Source: Planctomonas sp. JC2975
GTDB lineage: Bacteria > Actinomycetota > Actinomycetes > Actinomycetales > Microbacteriaceae
Reading direction: 5' to 3'
DNA: 64,000 bases
NCBI RefSeq assembly: GCF_012985205.1
Contig: NZ_JABEKS010000002.1
Coordinates: 310,001 to 374,000 of the forward strand
Shown here: positions 43,180-56,470 of the stretch, piece after piece
Position numbering within the stretch: position 1 is the stretch's first letter
How the letters are laid out: each line of letters starts with the position of its first letter
Position numbers and translations under genes: made by a program
Notes under the pieces: model-generated
Seen by the model: the letters and a program-made list of their open reading frames with translations, nothing else
Databases searched by the model: none
What the model was told of the DNA's origin: nothing

Positions 43180-44139
43180 TCAGCGCGCAGCCTTGGCGCG
43201 CATGTTCTCTGCGCGCTCTCGCGCGTTGCGCAATGCCTCCCGCTCGCGCTTGCGCGCCTCCCGGAGCGCCTTCTCGGCTTCCCGCCTGGCTTTGGCGGCC
43301 TCCTTCACGCGCTTGTCGGATCCGTACAGTGCGGCATCCTCCGCCTCGCGATCGAGCGCAGGGGCGGCGGCGTGCGTCGTCCCGGCAGAGGCATCCGCAT
43401 GGGATGTCTCGTCGATGTAGCGCTGGATTCCGTCGAGCACCCGCTCCAGACCGAAGCCGAAGTCGTCGTAGTCGTCGGCCGTGTATGCCCCGGATGCCAC
43501 GACGGGCGCGAGGTCCGGGAATCGATCCTCCGTGATGAGCGCGGCCAGCGCGGGGGCGTACGAGGCTCCCGTCACCTCCTCGGCCGGTGCCCCTGTTCCG
43601 TCGATCTCGGCCTGCACGACTCCGACGGCCCGCGCGTACGAGGCGACGAGAAGCACGCACGCCATCTTCTCGTTGTCGCTCAGCCGCGCAGGCCGAAGGG
43701 CGCGGAGGGCCATGTCGACCAGCCGGATCACGTTCGGCGTGATCGGAACGCCGGTCACCGGAATCTGGCTGTACCAGGGGTGGCGTCGCAGCGCCTCGAC
43801 GTTGGCGAGCGTCCATTGCTTGAGGCCGGTGCGCCAGTCGTCCTCAGGCGGCTCGGGGAGTTCGACCGTCGCCGCGGCATCCTGCATGAGAAGGAGCAGG
43901 TCGTCCTTGCTGGTGACGTAGCGGTAGAGCGACATGGTCGTGAAGCCGAGCGCCGAGGCGACCTTCGCCATGGAGAGCGCGCCGAGCCCCTCCGCGTCGG
44001 CGATCTCGATCGCGGCCTCGACGATGCGCTCGATGCTGAGCTCGCGCTTCGGTCCGCGCTGCGGCCGCTCGGCAACGCCCCACGACAGCGCCACCGCATG
44101 CGGCAGCGACAACTCGGGGGATGCTTCGGTGTCCGACAT
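43180..44139 (-). CDS. TetR-family regulator with basic coiled-coil tail
   Basis: The 319-residue protein has a TetR helix-turn-helix at about 35-80 (SMAKVASALGFTTMSLYRYV) and a TetR_C tetracycline-repressor-like C-terminal domain to about 235. Residues about 265-319 are then a Lys/Arg/Glu/Ala-rich predicted coiled coil, unusual for the family. It is the last gene of the hydrolase-ABC cassette and probably represses it at the palindromes around 47011-47046. ATG 44139 follows GAGGAG by 4 nt. Confidence 0.82.
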   Translation of the reverse strand: MSDTEASPELSLPHAVALSWGVAERPQRGPKRELSIERIVEAAIEIADAEGLGALSMAKVASALGFTTMSLYRYVTSKDDLLLLMQDAAATVELPEPPEDDWRTGLKQWTLANVEALRRHPWYSQIPVTGVPITPNVIRLVDMALRALRPARLSDNEKMACVLLVASYARAVGVVQAEIDGTGAPAEEVTGASYAPALAALITEDRFPDLAPVVASGAYTADDYDDFGFGLERVLDGIQRYIDETSHADASAGTTHAAAPALDREAEDAALYGSDKRVKEAAKARREAEKALREARKREREALRNARERAENMRAKAAR

Positions 44140-44285
44140 CACGCTCCTCACCTCTGACCCGGCAGCTGCGCAGGTGCCCTTGCGGCTCGCCCGGACGGTT
44201 GTTTCAGTGTATGGCGCACGCTGTGGCGAACATCGTTCCGGCGTTCCGTCGGCGTCGAGAGGAGCCGCGATCGGTCACCTGCGCC

Positions 44286-45092
44286 TCAGCCCTTGACGCG
44301 CCGCCCGAACACCAGCGACGATCCGACGACGCCCACGAGCAGGATCCCCGCCAGCCACGCGAGCGCGACCCATAGGGTGTCGCCCGGCGCCGTCCCGCTG
44401 AGCAGGTCGCGCAGCGTCTCGATGATCGGCGTGAACGGCTGATGCTGCGCGAATCCGTGCAGCCAGCCCGGCATGGTGTCTACTGCGACGAATCCGCTGG
44501 AGACGTACGGGAGGAAGAGGAACACGAAGCTGATCGACGCCGCGGCGTCCACGCTCAGCAGCAAGCCGCCGAGCACGCTCAGCCACGTGAACGCGACGAT
44601 CACGAGCACCGCGAACAGCACTGCCGCTATCCATCCGCCGAGGTCGGCGCCCGGCTGATAGCCGAGCAGCAGCGCGACACCGACGACCAGAACGGATGCA
44701 GCGATATTGCGCAGCACGCTCGCGATCACGTGCCCGTGCAGCACGGCCGAGCCGAGAACCGGCAGCGTCTTGAACCTGTTGACCGTACCGGTGGCGACAT
44801 CCTGCGCGACTCCGACGGCGGAGCTCGCCGCGCCGAAACCAAGGCACAGCACGAGTGTTCCCGGCACGACGTAGTTGACGTAGTCGCCGTCCGACTCGAT
44901 GGCGCCGCCGAAGATCACGACGAACACGAGCATGATCGACACCGGGATCGCGAACGCGGTGACCAGCGAATCGACGCTGCGCAGAGTACGGCGTACCTCG
45001 CGTCCGGCCATCGCGACGATGTCGGACACGGCGGTGCCGATTCCCTGGCGGCGGACGGCCGCCGCCCCAGGGGTCACGGTGATGGTGGTCAT
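44286..45092 (-). CDS. ABC-2 type transporter permease (DrrB-like)
   Basis: The 268-residue membrane protein has six predicted TM segments and the ABC-2 conserved segment (VPGTLVLCLGFGAASSAVGVA, split in the text by its charged ends). Family members export antibiotics or lipids with a separate ATPase. Its start overlaps the ATPase stop by 4 nt. A 146-bp gap separates it from the downstream TetR gene. Confidence 0.87.
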   Translation of the reverse strand: MTTITVTPGAAAVRRQGIGTAVSDIVAMAGREVRRTLRSVDSLVTAFAIPVSIMLVFVVIFGGAIESDGDYVNYVVPGTLVLCLGFGAASSAVGVAQDVATGTVNRFKTLPVLGSAVLHGHVIASVLRNIAASVLVVGVALLLGYQPGADLGGWIAAVLFAVLVIVAFTWLSVLGGLLLSVDAAASISFVFLFLPYVSSGFVAVDTMPGWLHGFAQHQPFTPIIETLRDLLSGTAPGDTLWVALAWLAGILLVGVVGSSLVFGRRVKG

Positions 45093-46093
45093 GCTGCCTT
45101 CTCCTTCTCGTTGCCGTTATCGGTGACGTCGGCGGCACGGCTCGCGGATGTCGCCCGCCCGGTGAGCCTGAGGAACACGTCGTCGAGCGTCGGGCCAGCG
45201 ATCCCGATGTCCGTCACCTGGATTCCTGCCGCAGCCGTCCGGGCGAGGTACGCGCGGATGTCCTCGACGGCGTCGGTCGTCGGCATCCGCACGGTCAGGT
45301 CGTCGTCGTCGACCTCGACGTCCCATCCGCCCGCGGCGAGGCGTCCCGCCTCGGCGACGTCCTCCCTCGTCCCGAACGAGAACACGATGTGATCACCGCT
45401 CACCTGGGCCTTGAGCTCGTCCGGTGTGCCGGTGGCGACGACGACTCCCTCGTCGATGACCCCCACGCGATCCGCGAGCCGTTCGGCCTCGTCCAGATAC
45501 TGAGTGGTGAGGAGGATGGTCGTTCCGGCCGCCGCGAGCTCCTCGACCAGCGACCACAGCTGCGCCCTGCTGCGTGGATCCAGTCCCGTTGTCGGTTCGT
45601 CGAGGAAGAGGACCGGCGGCGTCGCGACCAGGCTGATCGCCAGGTCGAGGCGCCTGCGCATACCGCCTGAGTATCCGGAGACCTTCTTGTCGGCGGCATC
45701 CACGAGGTCGAACGCCTCGAGGAGCCGCGCGACGCGCAGCCGCCGTTCGGATGCCGGAAGGTGGTTCAGCACGGCCATCATGGCGAGGTTCTCGGCTCCG
45801 GTCTGGAACCCGTCGACGGAGGCGTACTGGCCGGTGAGGGCGAACATCCGCCTGGCTTCCGCCGGTCTGGCGAGCACATCGACGCCCGCGATCGTCGCCG
45901 TGCCGGCGTCGGGCCGGACGAGCGTGGAGAGGATGTTCACCGTAGTCGTCTTGCCCGCCCCGTTGGGCCCGAGCAGGGCGTAGATCTCGCCGCGCGCGAC
46001 GCGGAAGTCAACGCCGTCCAGAACGGCGTGCTTTCCGTATGTCTTGCGTAGACCGGTCACCTCGATGGCCGGCTGCTGCTGGTTCGTCTTCAT
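45089..46093 (-). CDS. ABC transporter ATP-binding protein (DrrA-like)
   Basis: The 334-residue ATPase has Walker A GPNGAGKTTT, signature YSGGMRRRLD and Walker B FLDEPTTGLDP. The C-terminal DUF4162-like extension is typical of daunorubicin-resistance ATPases. It pairs with the permease downstream, probably as a drug or lipid exporter. The start lies 1 nt after the hydrolase stop. Confidence 0.9.
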   Translation of the reverse strand: MKTNQQQPAIEVTGLRKTYGKHAVLDGVDFRVARGEIYALLGPNGAGKTTTVNILSTLVRPDAGTATIAGVDVLARPAEARRMFALTGQYASVDGFQTGAENLAMMAVLNHLPASERRLRVARLLEAFDLVDAADKKVSGYSGGMRRRLDLAISLVATPPVLFLDEPTTGLDPRSRAQLWSLVEELAAAGTTILLTTQYLDEAERLADRVGVIDEGVVVATGTPDELKAQVSGDHIVFSFGTREDVAEAGRLAAGGWDVEVDDDDLTVRMPTTDAVEDIRAYLARTAAAGIQVTDIGIAGPTLDDVFLRLTGRATSASRAADVTDNGNEKEKAA

Positions 46094-46094
46094 G

Positions 46095-46955
46095 TCAGTT
46101 CCTTTCCAGCTCGTGGTGTCCGTCCGCCGGCGCGGCCGGCGGTCTGCTGCCGAAGAACCGCGCGACGGTGTCCGCGACGGCTTCCGGATCCTTCTGGTCG
46201 ATTCCGAAGTGGTCCAAGTCCGGGAACTCGTGGATGCTCGCGTGCGGGATGGCGTCGGCCAGAAGGTCGCGGACGTCCCGCCCCGTGCCCGCGCCGCTGC
46301 CTCCGTACATCAGCTGGACGTCGGCCGTGATGGCGGCGTATGCGGGATACGAATCGTCGAGGCGTGCCACCTCCCGGTGCTCGTTCAGCGTGGTCGCCAT
46401 CAAGGTGGTGTGCCGGCGCCACGACCGGCGGCCCATCGCGACGGGAAGGATCATCCGCAGCATCGCGTCCGGCGTGCGGCGCGATGCCGGGTTCATCGCC
46501 TTGATGAAGGTGATGAATGCTCCTGCCGGGTCACCGGCGTCCAGCCTGTGCTGCGCCGGCTCGATCCAGTCGGAGGGGATCTGTCCGTGGATGGACACGC
46601 CCGGTTCGTACGCGGAAACCGCTGCGAGGCCAGTGGCCGCCGCCGCGGTCTCGAGCGCGACGAGGCCGCCGAAGCTGTGCCCGACGAGGTAGACGGCGCC
46701 CGTCTGCCGCAGCACGGCGTTCAGGTCGTCGCACTCCGTGCGGATCGAGTAGTCGGCGCCCTGGTCGCAGCTGAGGCCGCGTCCGCGGCGCTCGATGGTG
46801 TGCACTCTGTAGCCGTGATCGGCGAGGGCGGTCGCGAAACGCGAGTAGTCGGCTGCGATGCTCAGGGCGCCGGGCACGAGAACCACGTCGGGTCCGACGC
46901 CCACCGTCTCATACGCGACGACCCCGCCATCGGCGGAGGTGACCGTGTCGTTCAT
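46095..46955 (-). CDS. Alpha/beta-hydrolase-fold protein
   Basis: The 286-residue protein has the nucleophile elbow VGHSFGGLV, the oxyanion strand VVLVPGAL and a C-terminal LDHFGIDQ containing the candidate catalytic His. It is the first gene of the cassette, preceding the ABC exporter. A role in modifying or hydrolysing the exported compound is inferred from context. ATG 46955 follows AAAGGAA by about 7 nt. Confidence 0.82.
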   Translation of the reverse strand: MNDTVTSADGGVVAYETVGVGPDVVLVPGALSIAADYSRFATALADHGYRVHTIERRGRGLSCDQGADYSIRTECDDLNAVLRQTGAVYLVGHSFGGLVALETAAAATGLAAVSAYEPGVSIHGQIPSDWIEPAQHRLDAGDPAGAFITFIKAMNPASRRTPDAMLRMILPVAMGRRSWRRHTTLMATTLNEHREVARLDDSYPAYAAITADVQLMYGGSGAGTGRDVRDLLADAIPHASIHEFPDLDHFGIDQKDPEAVADTVARFFGSRPPAAPADGHHELERN

Positions 46956-47010
46956 CGGTGTTCCTTTGCATGTCGTGGAGCGATGGATGTTCGCGAGCGA
47001 TGCGCATGAA

Positions 47011-47046
47011 CTGCGTATCGCATACGCAGAGTGTATGACGTATACA
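47011..47046 (-). promoter_or_regulatory. Two operator-like inverted repeats before the efflux cassette
   Basis: CTGCGTA-N5-TACGCAG (47011-47029) and TGTAT-N5-ATACA (47032-47046) lie upstream of the hydrolase gene. They overlap a TACACT -10 candidate on the minus strand. Probable binding sites of the cassette's own TetR regulator. Confidence 0.55.
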
Positions 47047-47085
47047 GTGTGCGACGTAAGCAATAGGAATGCAAGGACCTTCATC

Positions 47086-47142
47086 GGTTCAATCGGCTCG
47101 GCGTTGAGAGCGAGCTCTCAAGGCGCTCACCTCAATCACCCC
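47086..47142. repeat. 57-bp repeat upstream of tsaC, copy 1
   Basis: Shares all but two bases with copy 2, 79 bp away. It contains the hairpin TTGAGAGC-GA-GCTCTCAA. Confidence 0.8.
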
Positions 47143-47164
47143 GATCGCGGCTGCGCCGCTCAGG

Positions 47165-47221
47165 GGTTCAATCGGTTCGGCCTTGAGAGCGAGCTCTCAA
47201 GGCGCTCACCTCAATCACCCC
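47165..47221. repeat. 57-bp repeat upstream of tsaC, copy 2
   Basis: Second copy, with a perfect 11-bp hairpin at 47180-47190/47193-47203 (GCCTTGAGAGC arms, GA loop). It ends directly at the -10 element of tsaC, so protein binding or DNA looping could affect that promoter. Confidence 0.8.
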
Positions 47222-47227
47222 TAGAAT
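47222..47227 (+). promoter_or_regulatory. -10 element of tsaC
   Basis: TAGAAT, 9 nt before ATG 47237. The predicted leader is at most 3 nt. Confidence 0.5.
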
Positions 47228-47236
47228 CGAGCGGTC

Positions 47237-47941
47237 ATGACCACCTTTTACGACTGCTCCGACGACGACGGTCTCGCCGAGGGCACGAAGCAAGCGCGTT
47301 CAGCCATCGAGAACGGCGACCTCATCGTCCTTCCGACCGACACCGTCTACGGCATCGGCGCCGACGCCTTCAGTGGCTACGCCGTCACTCAGCTCCTCGC
47401 GGCGAAGGGGAGGGGACGCCAGTCTCCGCCTCCCGTGCTCATCCCCGCTTTGACCACGCTCGATGCGCTCGCCGAGACCGTGCCTCAAGAGGTGCGGGAT
47501 CTGGCCGGTGCCTTCTGGCCGGGCGGCCTCACCGTCGTCCTGCCGGCTCAGCCCTCGCTGTCGTGGGATCTCGGCGAGACCGAGGGCACCGTGGCGCTCC
47601 GCATGCCGAACAATCCGGTAGCGCTCGCGCTGCTGCGCTCAACGGGTCCGCTCGCCGTGTCGTCGGCCAACAAGACGGGCATGCCTGCTGCCACGACGGC
47701 GCAGGAGGCGGAGGCGATGCTCGGCGAGGCCGTGAGCGTCTACCTCGACGGCGGCACGGTCGGCGTCGACTACGCAGACGCCGACGTTGAGGAGACGTCC
47801 TCGACCATCGTGGATGCCACGGCACTCGCATCCGGAACCGGCAAGCTGCGCATCCTCCGCCACGGAGTGATCAGCGACGAGCAGCTCCGCGAGGTGGTCG
47901 GCGACGCCCTCGAATCCGCAGAGGATCAGCAGCCCACATGA
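47237..47941 (+). CDS. tsaC: L-threonylcarbamoyladenylate synthase
   Basis: The 234-residue protein of the Sua5/YciO/YrdC family has LPTDTVYGIGADAF, the basic KGRGR substrate cleft and the SSANKTGMPA loop. It activates threonine with bicarbonate and ATP for t6A37 modification of ANN-reading tRNAs. In the actinobacterial order it follows prmC; here a 4-kb cassette intervenes. The stop overlaps the next start by 4 nt (ATGA). Confidence 0.93.
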   Translation: MTTFYDCSDDDGLAEGTKQARSAIENGDLIVLPTDTVYGIGADAFSGYAVTQLLAAKGRGRQSPPPVLIPALTTLDALAETVPQEVRDLAGAFWPGGLTVVLPAQPSLSWDLGETEGTVALRMPNNPVALALLRSTGPLAVSSANKTGMPAATTAQEAEAMLGEAVSVYLDGGTVGVDYADADVEETSSTIVDATALASGTGKLRILRHGVISDEQLREVVGDALESAEDQQPT

Positions 47942-49248
47942 CCCTCCTTCTCGTCATCGGTCTGATCACCGCGATCGTCACGTTCGTGCTGTCGATCGTG
48001 GTGTGGCGGGTGGCGCTGAAGTACAAGCTGTATCCGCGCATCCGTGAGCGCGATGTGCACACCCGTCCGACGCCACGGCTGGGCGGCGTCGCGATGTTCC
48101 TCGGCATCGTCGTGGCGTTCGGGGTCGCCTATCTGTTCTCGGTGCTCTTCCAGGGGTTCGGCGGTCCTCTGCTTGGCGTCGTGTTCTCGGACCCGACACC
48201 CGTGTTCGCCATCCTCGGCGCTGCGCTCCTCATCGTCGTGATCGGCGTCGCCGACGACCTGTGGGACCTCGATTGGATGACGAAGCTCGCCGGCCAATTC
48301 GTGGCTGCGGGCCTCGTCGCGTGGCTCGGTGTGCAGATCTACTCGCTGCCGCTCGGCGGGGGAGTGACGGTCGGCTCGCCCTGGATGAGCGTGGTCATGA
48401 CGGTCTTCGCGATCGTGCTCGTCATGAACGCCATCAACTTCATCGACGGCCTCGACGGCCTGGTGGCGGGGGTCGCCCTCATCGCGAACGGCGCGTTCTT
48501 CCTCTACAGCTACCTGATCACCGTGAAGACGAGTCCGTCGAACTACTTCAGCCTGGCGTCGGTCATCGCGATCATCCTGGTCGGGGCGTGCGCCGGGTTC
48601 CTGCCGCTGAACTGGCACCCGGCGAAGATGTTCATGGGCGACACCGGCGCTCTGCTGGTCGGACTCCTGATGGCCTCCTCGGCCATCGCTGTCACGGGTC
48701 AGCTCGATCCGGTGTCCATCCAGCAGGGCGGTCCGCGGGCGCTGTTCCCCGCGTTCATCCCGATCATCCTGCCGTTCGCCGTGCTCGTCGTACCGCTTCT
48801 CGACTTCGGGCTCGCGGTGTTCCGTCGGGTGCGTGCCGGCAAGTCCCCCTTCAGCGCCGACCGCAAGCACCTGCACCACCGGCTGCTCGACATGGGCCAT
48901 TCGCACCTGCACGCGGTGCTCATCTTCTACGCGTGGACCGCCGTCGTCTCCATCGGATGCCTCCTCTTCTTCTTCCAGCCCATCTGGCCGGCCGTCGTCT
49001 TCCTCTGCGTCGGCCTCGTGGTCTGCACAGCGTTCACGCTCGCCCCGCTGAGTCGCCGCAAGAGCGCCGAGGTGGCCGCAGAACTCACCCCAGCAACCGC
49101 GATCGGAGCGGATGCCGCCGCCCGGCTCGACCCGCTCGACGCGGCCTCCGAGATTCCCCGTTCTCACCCGAACGCCACCGCGACGGAACCCGCGCCGCCC
49201 TCGGCAGCGCGTGACGACGAGCTCCACACGAAGGAACAAGCCCGATGA
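47938..49248 (+). CDS. Undecaprenyl-phosphate sugar-1-P transferase (WecA/Rfe-like)
   Basis: The 436-residue polytopic enzyme of the MraY/WecA family has about eleven TM helices. Its cytoplasmic catalytic motifs are GVADDLWDLD, NFIDGLDGLVAG, FMGDTGAL and HLHHRLLD. It transfers GlcNAc-1-P (or similar) to a polyprenyl phosphate to start cell-wall glycan synthesis. It sits where Mycobacterium has rfe/wecA. The C-terminal 60 residues are an Ala/Pro-rich tail. Both ends overlap neighbours by 4 nt. Confidence 0.9.
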   Translation: MTLLLVIGLITAIVTFVLSIVVWRVALKYKLYPRIRERDVHTRPTPRLGGVAMFLGIVVAFGVAYLFSVLFQGFGGPLLGVVFSDPTPVFAILGAALLIVVIGVADDLWDLDWMTKLAGQFVAAGLVAWLGVQIYSLPLGGGVTVGSPWMSVVMTVFAIVLVMNAINFIDGLDGLVAGVALIANGAFFLYSYLITVKTSPSNYFSLASVIAIILVGACAGFLPLNWHPAKMFMGDTGALLVGLLMASSAIAVTGQLDPVSIQQGGPRALFPAFIPIILPFAVLVVPLLDFGLAVFRRVRAGKSPFSADRKHLHHRLLDMGHSHLHAVLIFYAWTAVVSIGCLLFFFQPIWPAVVFLCVGLVVCTAFTLAPLSRRKSAEVAAELTPATAIGADAAARLDPLDAASEIPRSHPNATATEPAPPSAARDDELHTKEQAR

Positions 49249-49775
49249 CAGACCGACAGAAACGACCGTCCGACGGATCGCCGTCCCGGCCGCCAGTACG
49301 CCTCACGGCAGCGCCGATGCTGAACCGGGCGCTGCGCGACGGCGGGATCTTCGCCGGCGCCGTCGCTGTGATCGGTGGCATCGTCGGCCTCCTGGTCGCC
49401 GGCATGCCGGGACTCTGGGGCGGTCTACTGGGTGGTGTTCTTTCCGCCGTGTTCCTGGCGCTCACGGCTGTCAGCATCCTTGTCGGCGGTCGGTTGGCGC
49501 GTGGCGACCTGACGTCACCGGTCTTCTTCGGGGTGGTGATCGGGACCTGGTTCGTGAAGCTCGTCGTCTTCGTTCTGCTCACGTTGCTTCTTCGCACGCA
49601 ATCGTGGATCGACGGACGAGTGTATTTCGTGGTCGTGATCGTCGTCGTGCTCGGGTCGCTGGTGCTCGATCTGGTCGCGTTCGCACGCACCCGCGTTCCC
49701 TATGCAAGTGATGTGACTTTGCCGGGAGAAGATGCTAAACGGGTTGACGACAGCGACGCAGACGGTCGGTCTTGA
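49245..49775 (+). CDS. ATP synthase-associated membrane protein (AtpI-like)
   Basis: The 176-residue protein has four TM segments between about 30 and 155 and polar ends. It has little sequence signature, but occupies the atpI position just before atpB. AtpI-like proteins assist c-ring assembly or ion supply; that role is inferred from position. The start overlaps the transferase stop (ATGA). Confidence 0.75.
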   Translation: MTDRQKRPSDGSPSRPPVRLTAAPMLNRALRDGGIFAGAVAVIGGIVGLLVAGMPGLWGGLLGGVLSAVFLALTAVSILVGGRLARGDLTSPVFFGVVIGTWFVKLVVFVLLTLLLRTQSWIDGRVYFVVVIVVVLGSLVLDLVAFARTRVPYASDVTLPGEDAKRVDDSDADGRS

Positions 49776-49789
49776 GCCCGTTTGGTCTT

Positions 49790-49798
49790 TGATATGCT
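49790..49798 (+). promoter_or_regulatory. Extended -10 promoter of the atp operon
   Basis: TGATATGCT gives TGN plus TATGCT, predicted start near 49805 and a leader of about 60 nt. TTGAGC (49772-49777) is a candidate -35 with a short 15-bp spacer. It lies in the only gap large enough for a promoter before atpB. Confidence 0.5.
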
Positions 49799-49867
49799 GT
49801 CTTCTGCCACCCCCGCCCGTTCCCTTCTAGCGAACGCCTGACGCCGGAGAATGCCCTGATTACGCCA

Positions 49868-50686
49868 ATGCTCCTCACTACAGTGCTGTCTGCCAGCGGC
49901 AACGGTTCTGACGGCGGATTCACCGGTCCGTCCATCTCGGACTTCTTCCCGCCGGAGATCCTGTTCGCCGGCACCCCCTTCGCTCTCAACCGCGTGATGC
50001 TGATCAGGCTCCTCGTGGTGGCTCTGGTCGTTCTCGTCCTCTGGCTGGGTACGCGGAACATGAAGCTCCGCCCGTCGCGCACGCAGACCCTGTTCGAGTT
50101 CGTCATCGGCTTCGTCCGCAACGGCATCATCTACGACAACCTCGGCGAGCGCATCGGCAAGCGGTACGAGCCGATCCTGATGACGTTCTTCTTCCTCATC
50201 CTCGGCATGAACCTGGTTGGATCGGTCCCCGGTCTGCAGATCGCTCCGACGGCACTCATCGGTCTTCCGCTCGTCATGGCCATCGTCGCCTGGGTGATGT
50301 TCATCTACGCCGGCATGCGCGAAAAGGGTGTGCGGTTCTGGAAGGACTCGCTGTTCCTCCCCGGCGTCCCGTGGTTCCTCTACTTCCTGCTCACTCCGCT
50401 GGAGTTCCTCTCCACCTTCATCGTCCGTCCGGTCACCCTGACACTCCGACTCACGATGAACATGTTGGCCGGGCACATGCTCGTCGTCCTCTGCTTCGCG
50501 GCGACGCAGTTCTTCTTCTTCACCGTGCTCGCCGACGGCAATCTGCTCGGCCTGCTCGGAATCGGATCGTTCGCATTCGGCATCGCCTTCACCGTGCTCG
50601 ACCTGTTCGTGGCAATTCTGCAGGCGTACGTCTTCACGATCCTCTCCACCATCTACATCCAGCTTGCGGTCGCTGAAGAGCACTGA
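49868..50686 (+). CDS. atpB: F1Fo ATP synthase subunit a
   Basis: The 272-residue membrane subunit has about six TM helices. The essential proton-channel arginine lies in VTLTLRLTMNMLAGH. With the c-ring it forms the proton half-channels. First gene of the complete atpBEFHAGDC operon. The ribosome site is weak (GGAGAATG well upstream of ATG 49868). Confidence 0.94.
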   Translation: MLLTTVLSASGNGSDGGFTGPSISDFFPPEILFAGTPFALNRVMLIRLLVVALVVLVLWLGTRNMKLRPSRTQTLFEFVIGFVRNGIIYDNLGERIGKRYEPILMTFFFLILGMNLVGSVPGLQIAPTALIGLPLVMAIVAWVMFIYAGMREKGVRFWKDSLFLPGVPWFLYFLLTPLEFLSTFIVRPVTLTLRLTMNMLAGHMLVVLCFAATQFFFFTVLADGNLLGLLGIGSFAFGIAFTVLDLFVAILQAYVFTILSTIYIQLAVAEEH

Positions 50687-50696
50687 TCCGCTCTGA

Positions 50697-50957
<261 letters not shown>

Positions 50958-51003
50958 TCGGCACCTGCACATCCTTTTTCGGCCACTAGTCCAAGGAGTC
51001 TGA

Positions 51004-51555
51004 GTGCTCAGCACCCTGGTAACCGCAGCGGAAGAGAGCCAGAGTCCGGTTCTTCCGTCGATCCCGGACCTGATCTGGGGAACGCTAGCGTTCGTGATCA
51101 TTCTGGTGTTCGTGCTCCGGTACGCGCTTCCGCGCATCAACAAGCTGCTCGATGAGCGCCGCGAGGCCATCGACGGCAACATCGACCGCGCGGAGCGTCT
51201 CCAGAACGAGGCCAATGCTGCGCTCGACCACTACACGGCTCAGCTCGCCGAGGCACGTTCCGAGGCAGGCCGCATCCGTGAGCAGGCTCGGGCCGATGGT
51301 GCAGGCATCATCGCCGAACTGAAGGAGCAGGCCTCTGCCGAGGCGGCGCGCATCACCGCGAACGCCCAGGTGCAGATCGAGTCCGAGCGCGCAGCCGCCC
51401 TGGCATCCCTGCGCGCAGAAGTCGGCACGCTCGCACTCGACCTCGCGTCGAGCATCGTCGGCGAGGTGCTCTCGGACGACAAGCGCGCAGAGTCGATCGT
51501 GGACCGCTTCCTCGAGGACCTCGAGGCCGATGAGAAGTCGAAGGCTGGCAAGTAA
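51004..51555 (+). CDS. atpF: F1Fo ATP synthase subunit b
   Basis: The 183-residue stator subunit has one TM helix at about 22-42 and a long charged coiled coil to about 165 that binds delta. GTG 51004 follows AAGGAG. It is a separate b subunit, unlike the b-delta fusion of Mycobacterium. atpH begins at the next base after its stop. Confidence 0.94.
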   Translation: MLSTLVTAAEESQSPVLPSIPDLIWGTLAFVIILVFVLRYALPRINKLLDERREAIDGNIDRAERLQNEANAALDHYTAQLAEARSEAGRIREQARADGAGIIAELKEQASAEAARITANAQVQIESERAAALASLRAEVGTLALDLASSIVGEVLSDDKRAESIVDRFLEDLEADEKSKAGK

Positions 51556-52341
51556 GTGGGATCAGCGACTCGGGAGTCACTGGCCGCAGCAGAGGCACGC
51601 CTCTCCGCGGCTCCGTCGGTGACCCGCCAGACCGGTGAGCAGCTGCTTGCGTCCGGCAGGGTGATCGAGGGCTCCACGCAGCTTCGTTCCGTGCTCTCCG
51701 ATCCGGAGGCGGGTCGGAAGGGTGAGCTGGTCAGAACGATCTTCCACTCACTGGATGCCACGGCATCCGAGCTTCTGGCCGACATGGCGGGCTCGCGTTG
51801 GTCGAGCACCGAGCAGTTCCTGGATGCGGTCGAGGAGATCGGCATCCGCGCGATAGCGCGCGCGTCGGGCGACGACGGGACAATCGAGGCAGAGCTCTTC
51901 TCATTCGCCAAAGCAGTGGGAAGCAACGCCGAACTGGAGCTTGCGCTCGGCAGCAAGCTCGGCGACCCGCAGCGGCGAGTCGACCTCGTCGAGAGACTGC
52001 TGGTCGGCCGTGCTTCGGAAGCGACAGTCATCTTGATGCGCTACATCGTGCAGAATCCGCGCGGCCGCCGCATCGGTGAACTCATCTCGCATGTCGCCGA
52101 CATCGTGGCGCACGACGCAGACGCCATTGTCGTCTCGCTCACGGCAGCCACAGAACCGACGCCGGCCCAGCTCGATCGGCTTCGCCTTTCGCTCGCCGCG
52201 CGTTACGGACGCACCCCCCGATTCGACGTGACGGTCGACCCCGAACTCGTCGGAGGCCTGCGGGTGCAGGTCGGTGACGAAGTCATCGACGGCAGCATCT
52301 CGAACCGCCTCGCAGATCTGCGACTTCGACTTGCCGGCTGA
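51556..52341 (+). CDS. atpH: F1Fo ATP synthase subunit delta
   Basis: The 261-residue subunit has a helical N-terminal domain and the conserved C-terminal strand [20 protein letters not shown] that contacts b. It is longer than the about 180-residue E. coli delta, typical of actinobacteria. GTG start, directly abutting atpF with no spacer. Confidence 0.93.
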   Translation: MGSATRESLAAAEARLSAAPSVTRQTGEQLLASGRVIEGSTQLRSVLSDPEAGRKGELVRTIFHSLDATASELLADMAGSRWSSTEQFLDAVEEIGIRAIARASGDDGTIEAELFSFAKAVGSNAELELALGSKLGDPQRRVDLVERLLVGRASEATVILMRYIVQNPRGRRIGELISHVADIVAHDADAIVVSLTAATEPTPAQLDRLRLSLAARYGRTPRFDVTVDPELVGGLRVQVGDEVIDGSISNRLADLRLRLAG

Positions 52342-52375
52342 CCCGGCCTACGACGCACAACCCAAGGAAAACGAC

Positions 52376-54013
<1,638 letters not shown>

Positions 54014-54054
54014 CCCGCACCGACAACGACTGACGAGAGTAAGACAGGAGTCCC

Positions 54055-56468
<2,414 letters not shown>

Positions 56469-56470
56469 CC

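Noticed and set aside
43180-46955. Integrated mobile element at the prmC-tsaC junction
   Set aside because: No integrase, transposase or terminal inverted repeats; the 57-bp direct repeats lie on one side only, so insertion mechanism cannot be claimed.
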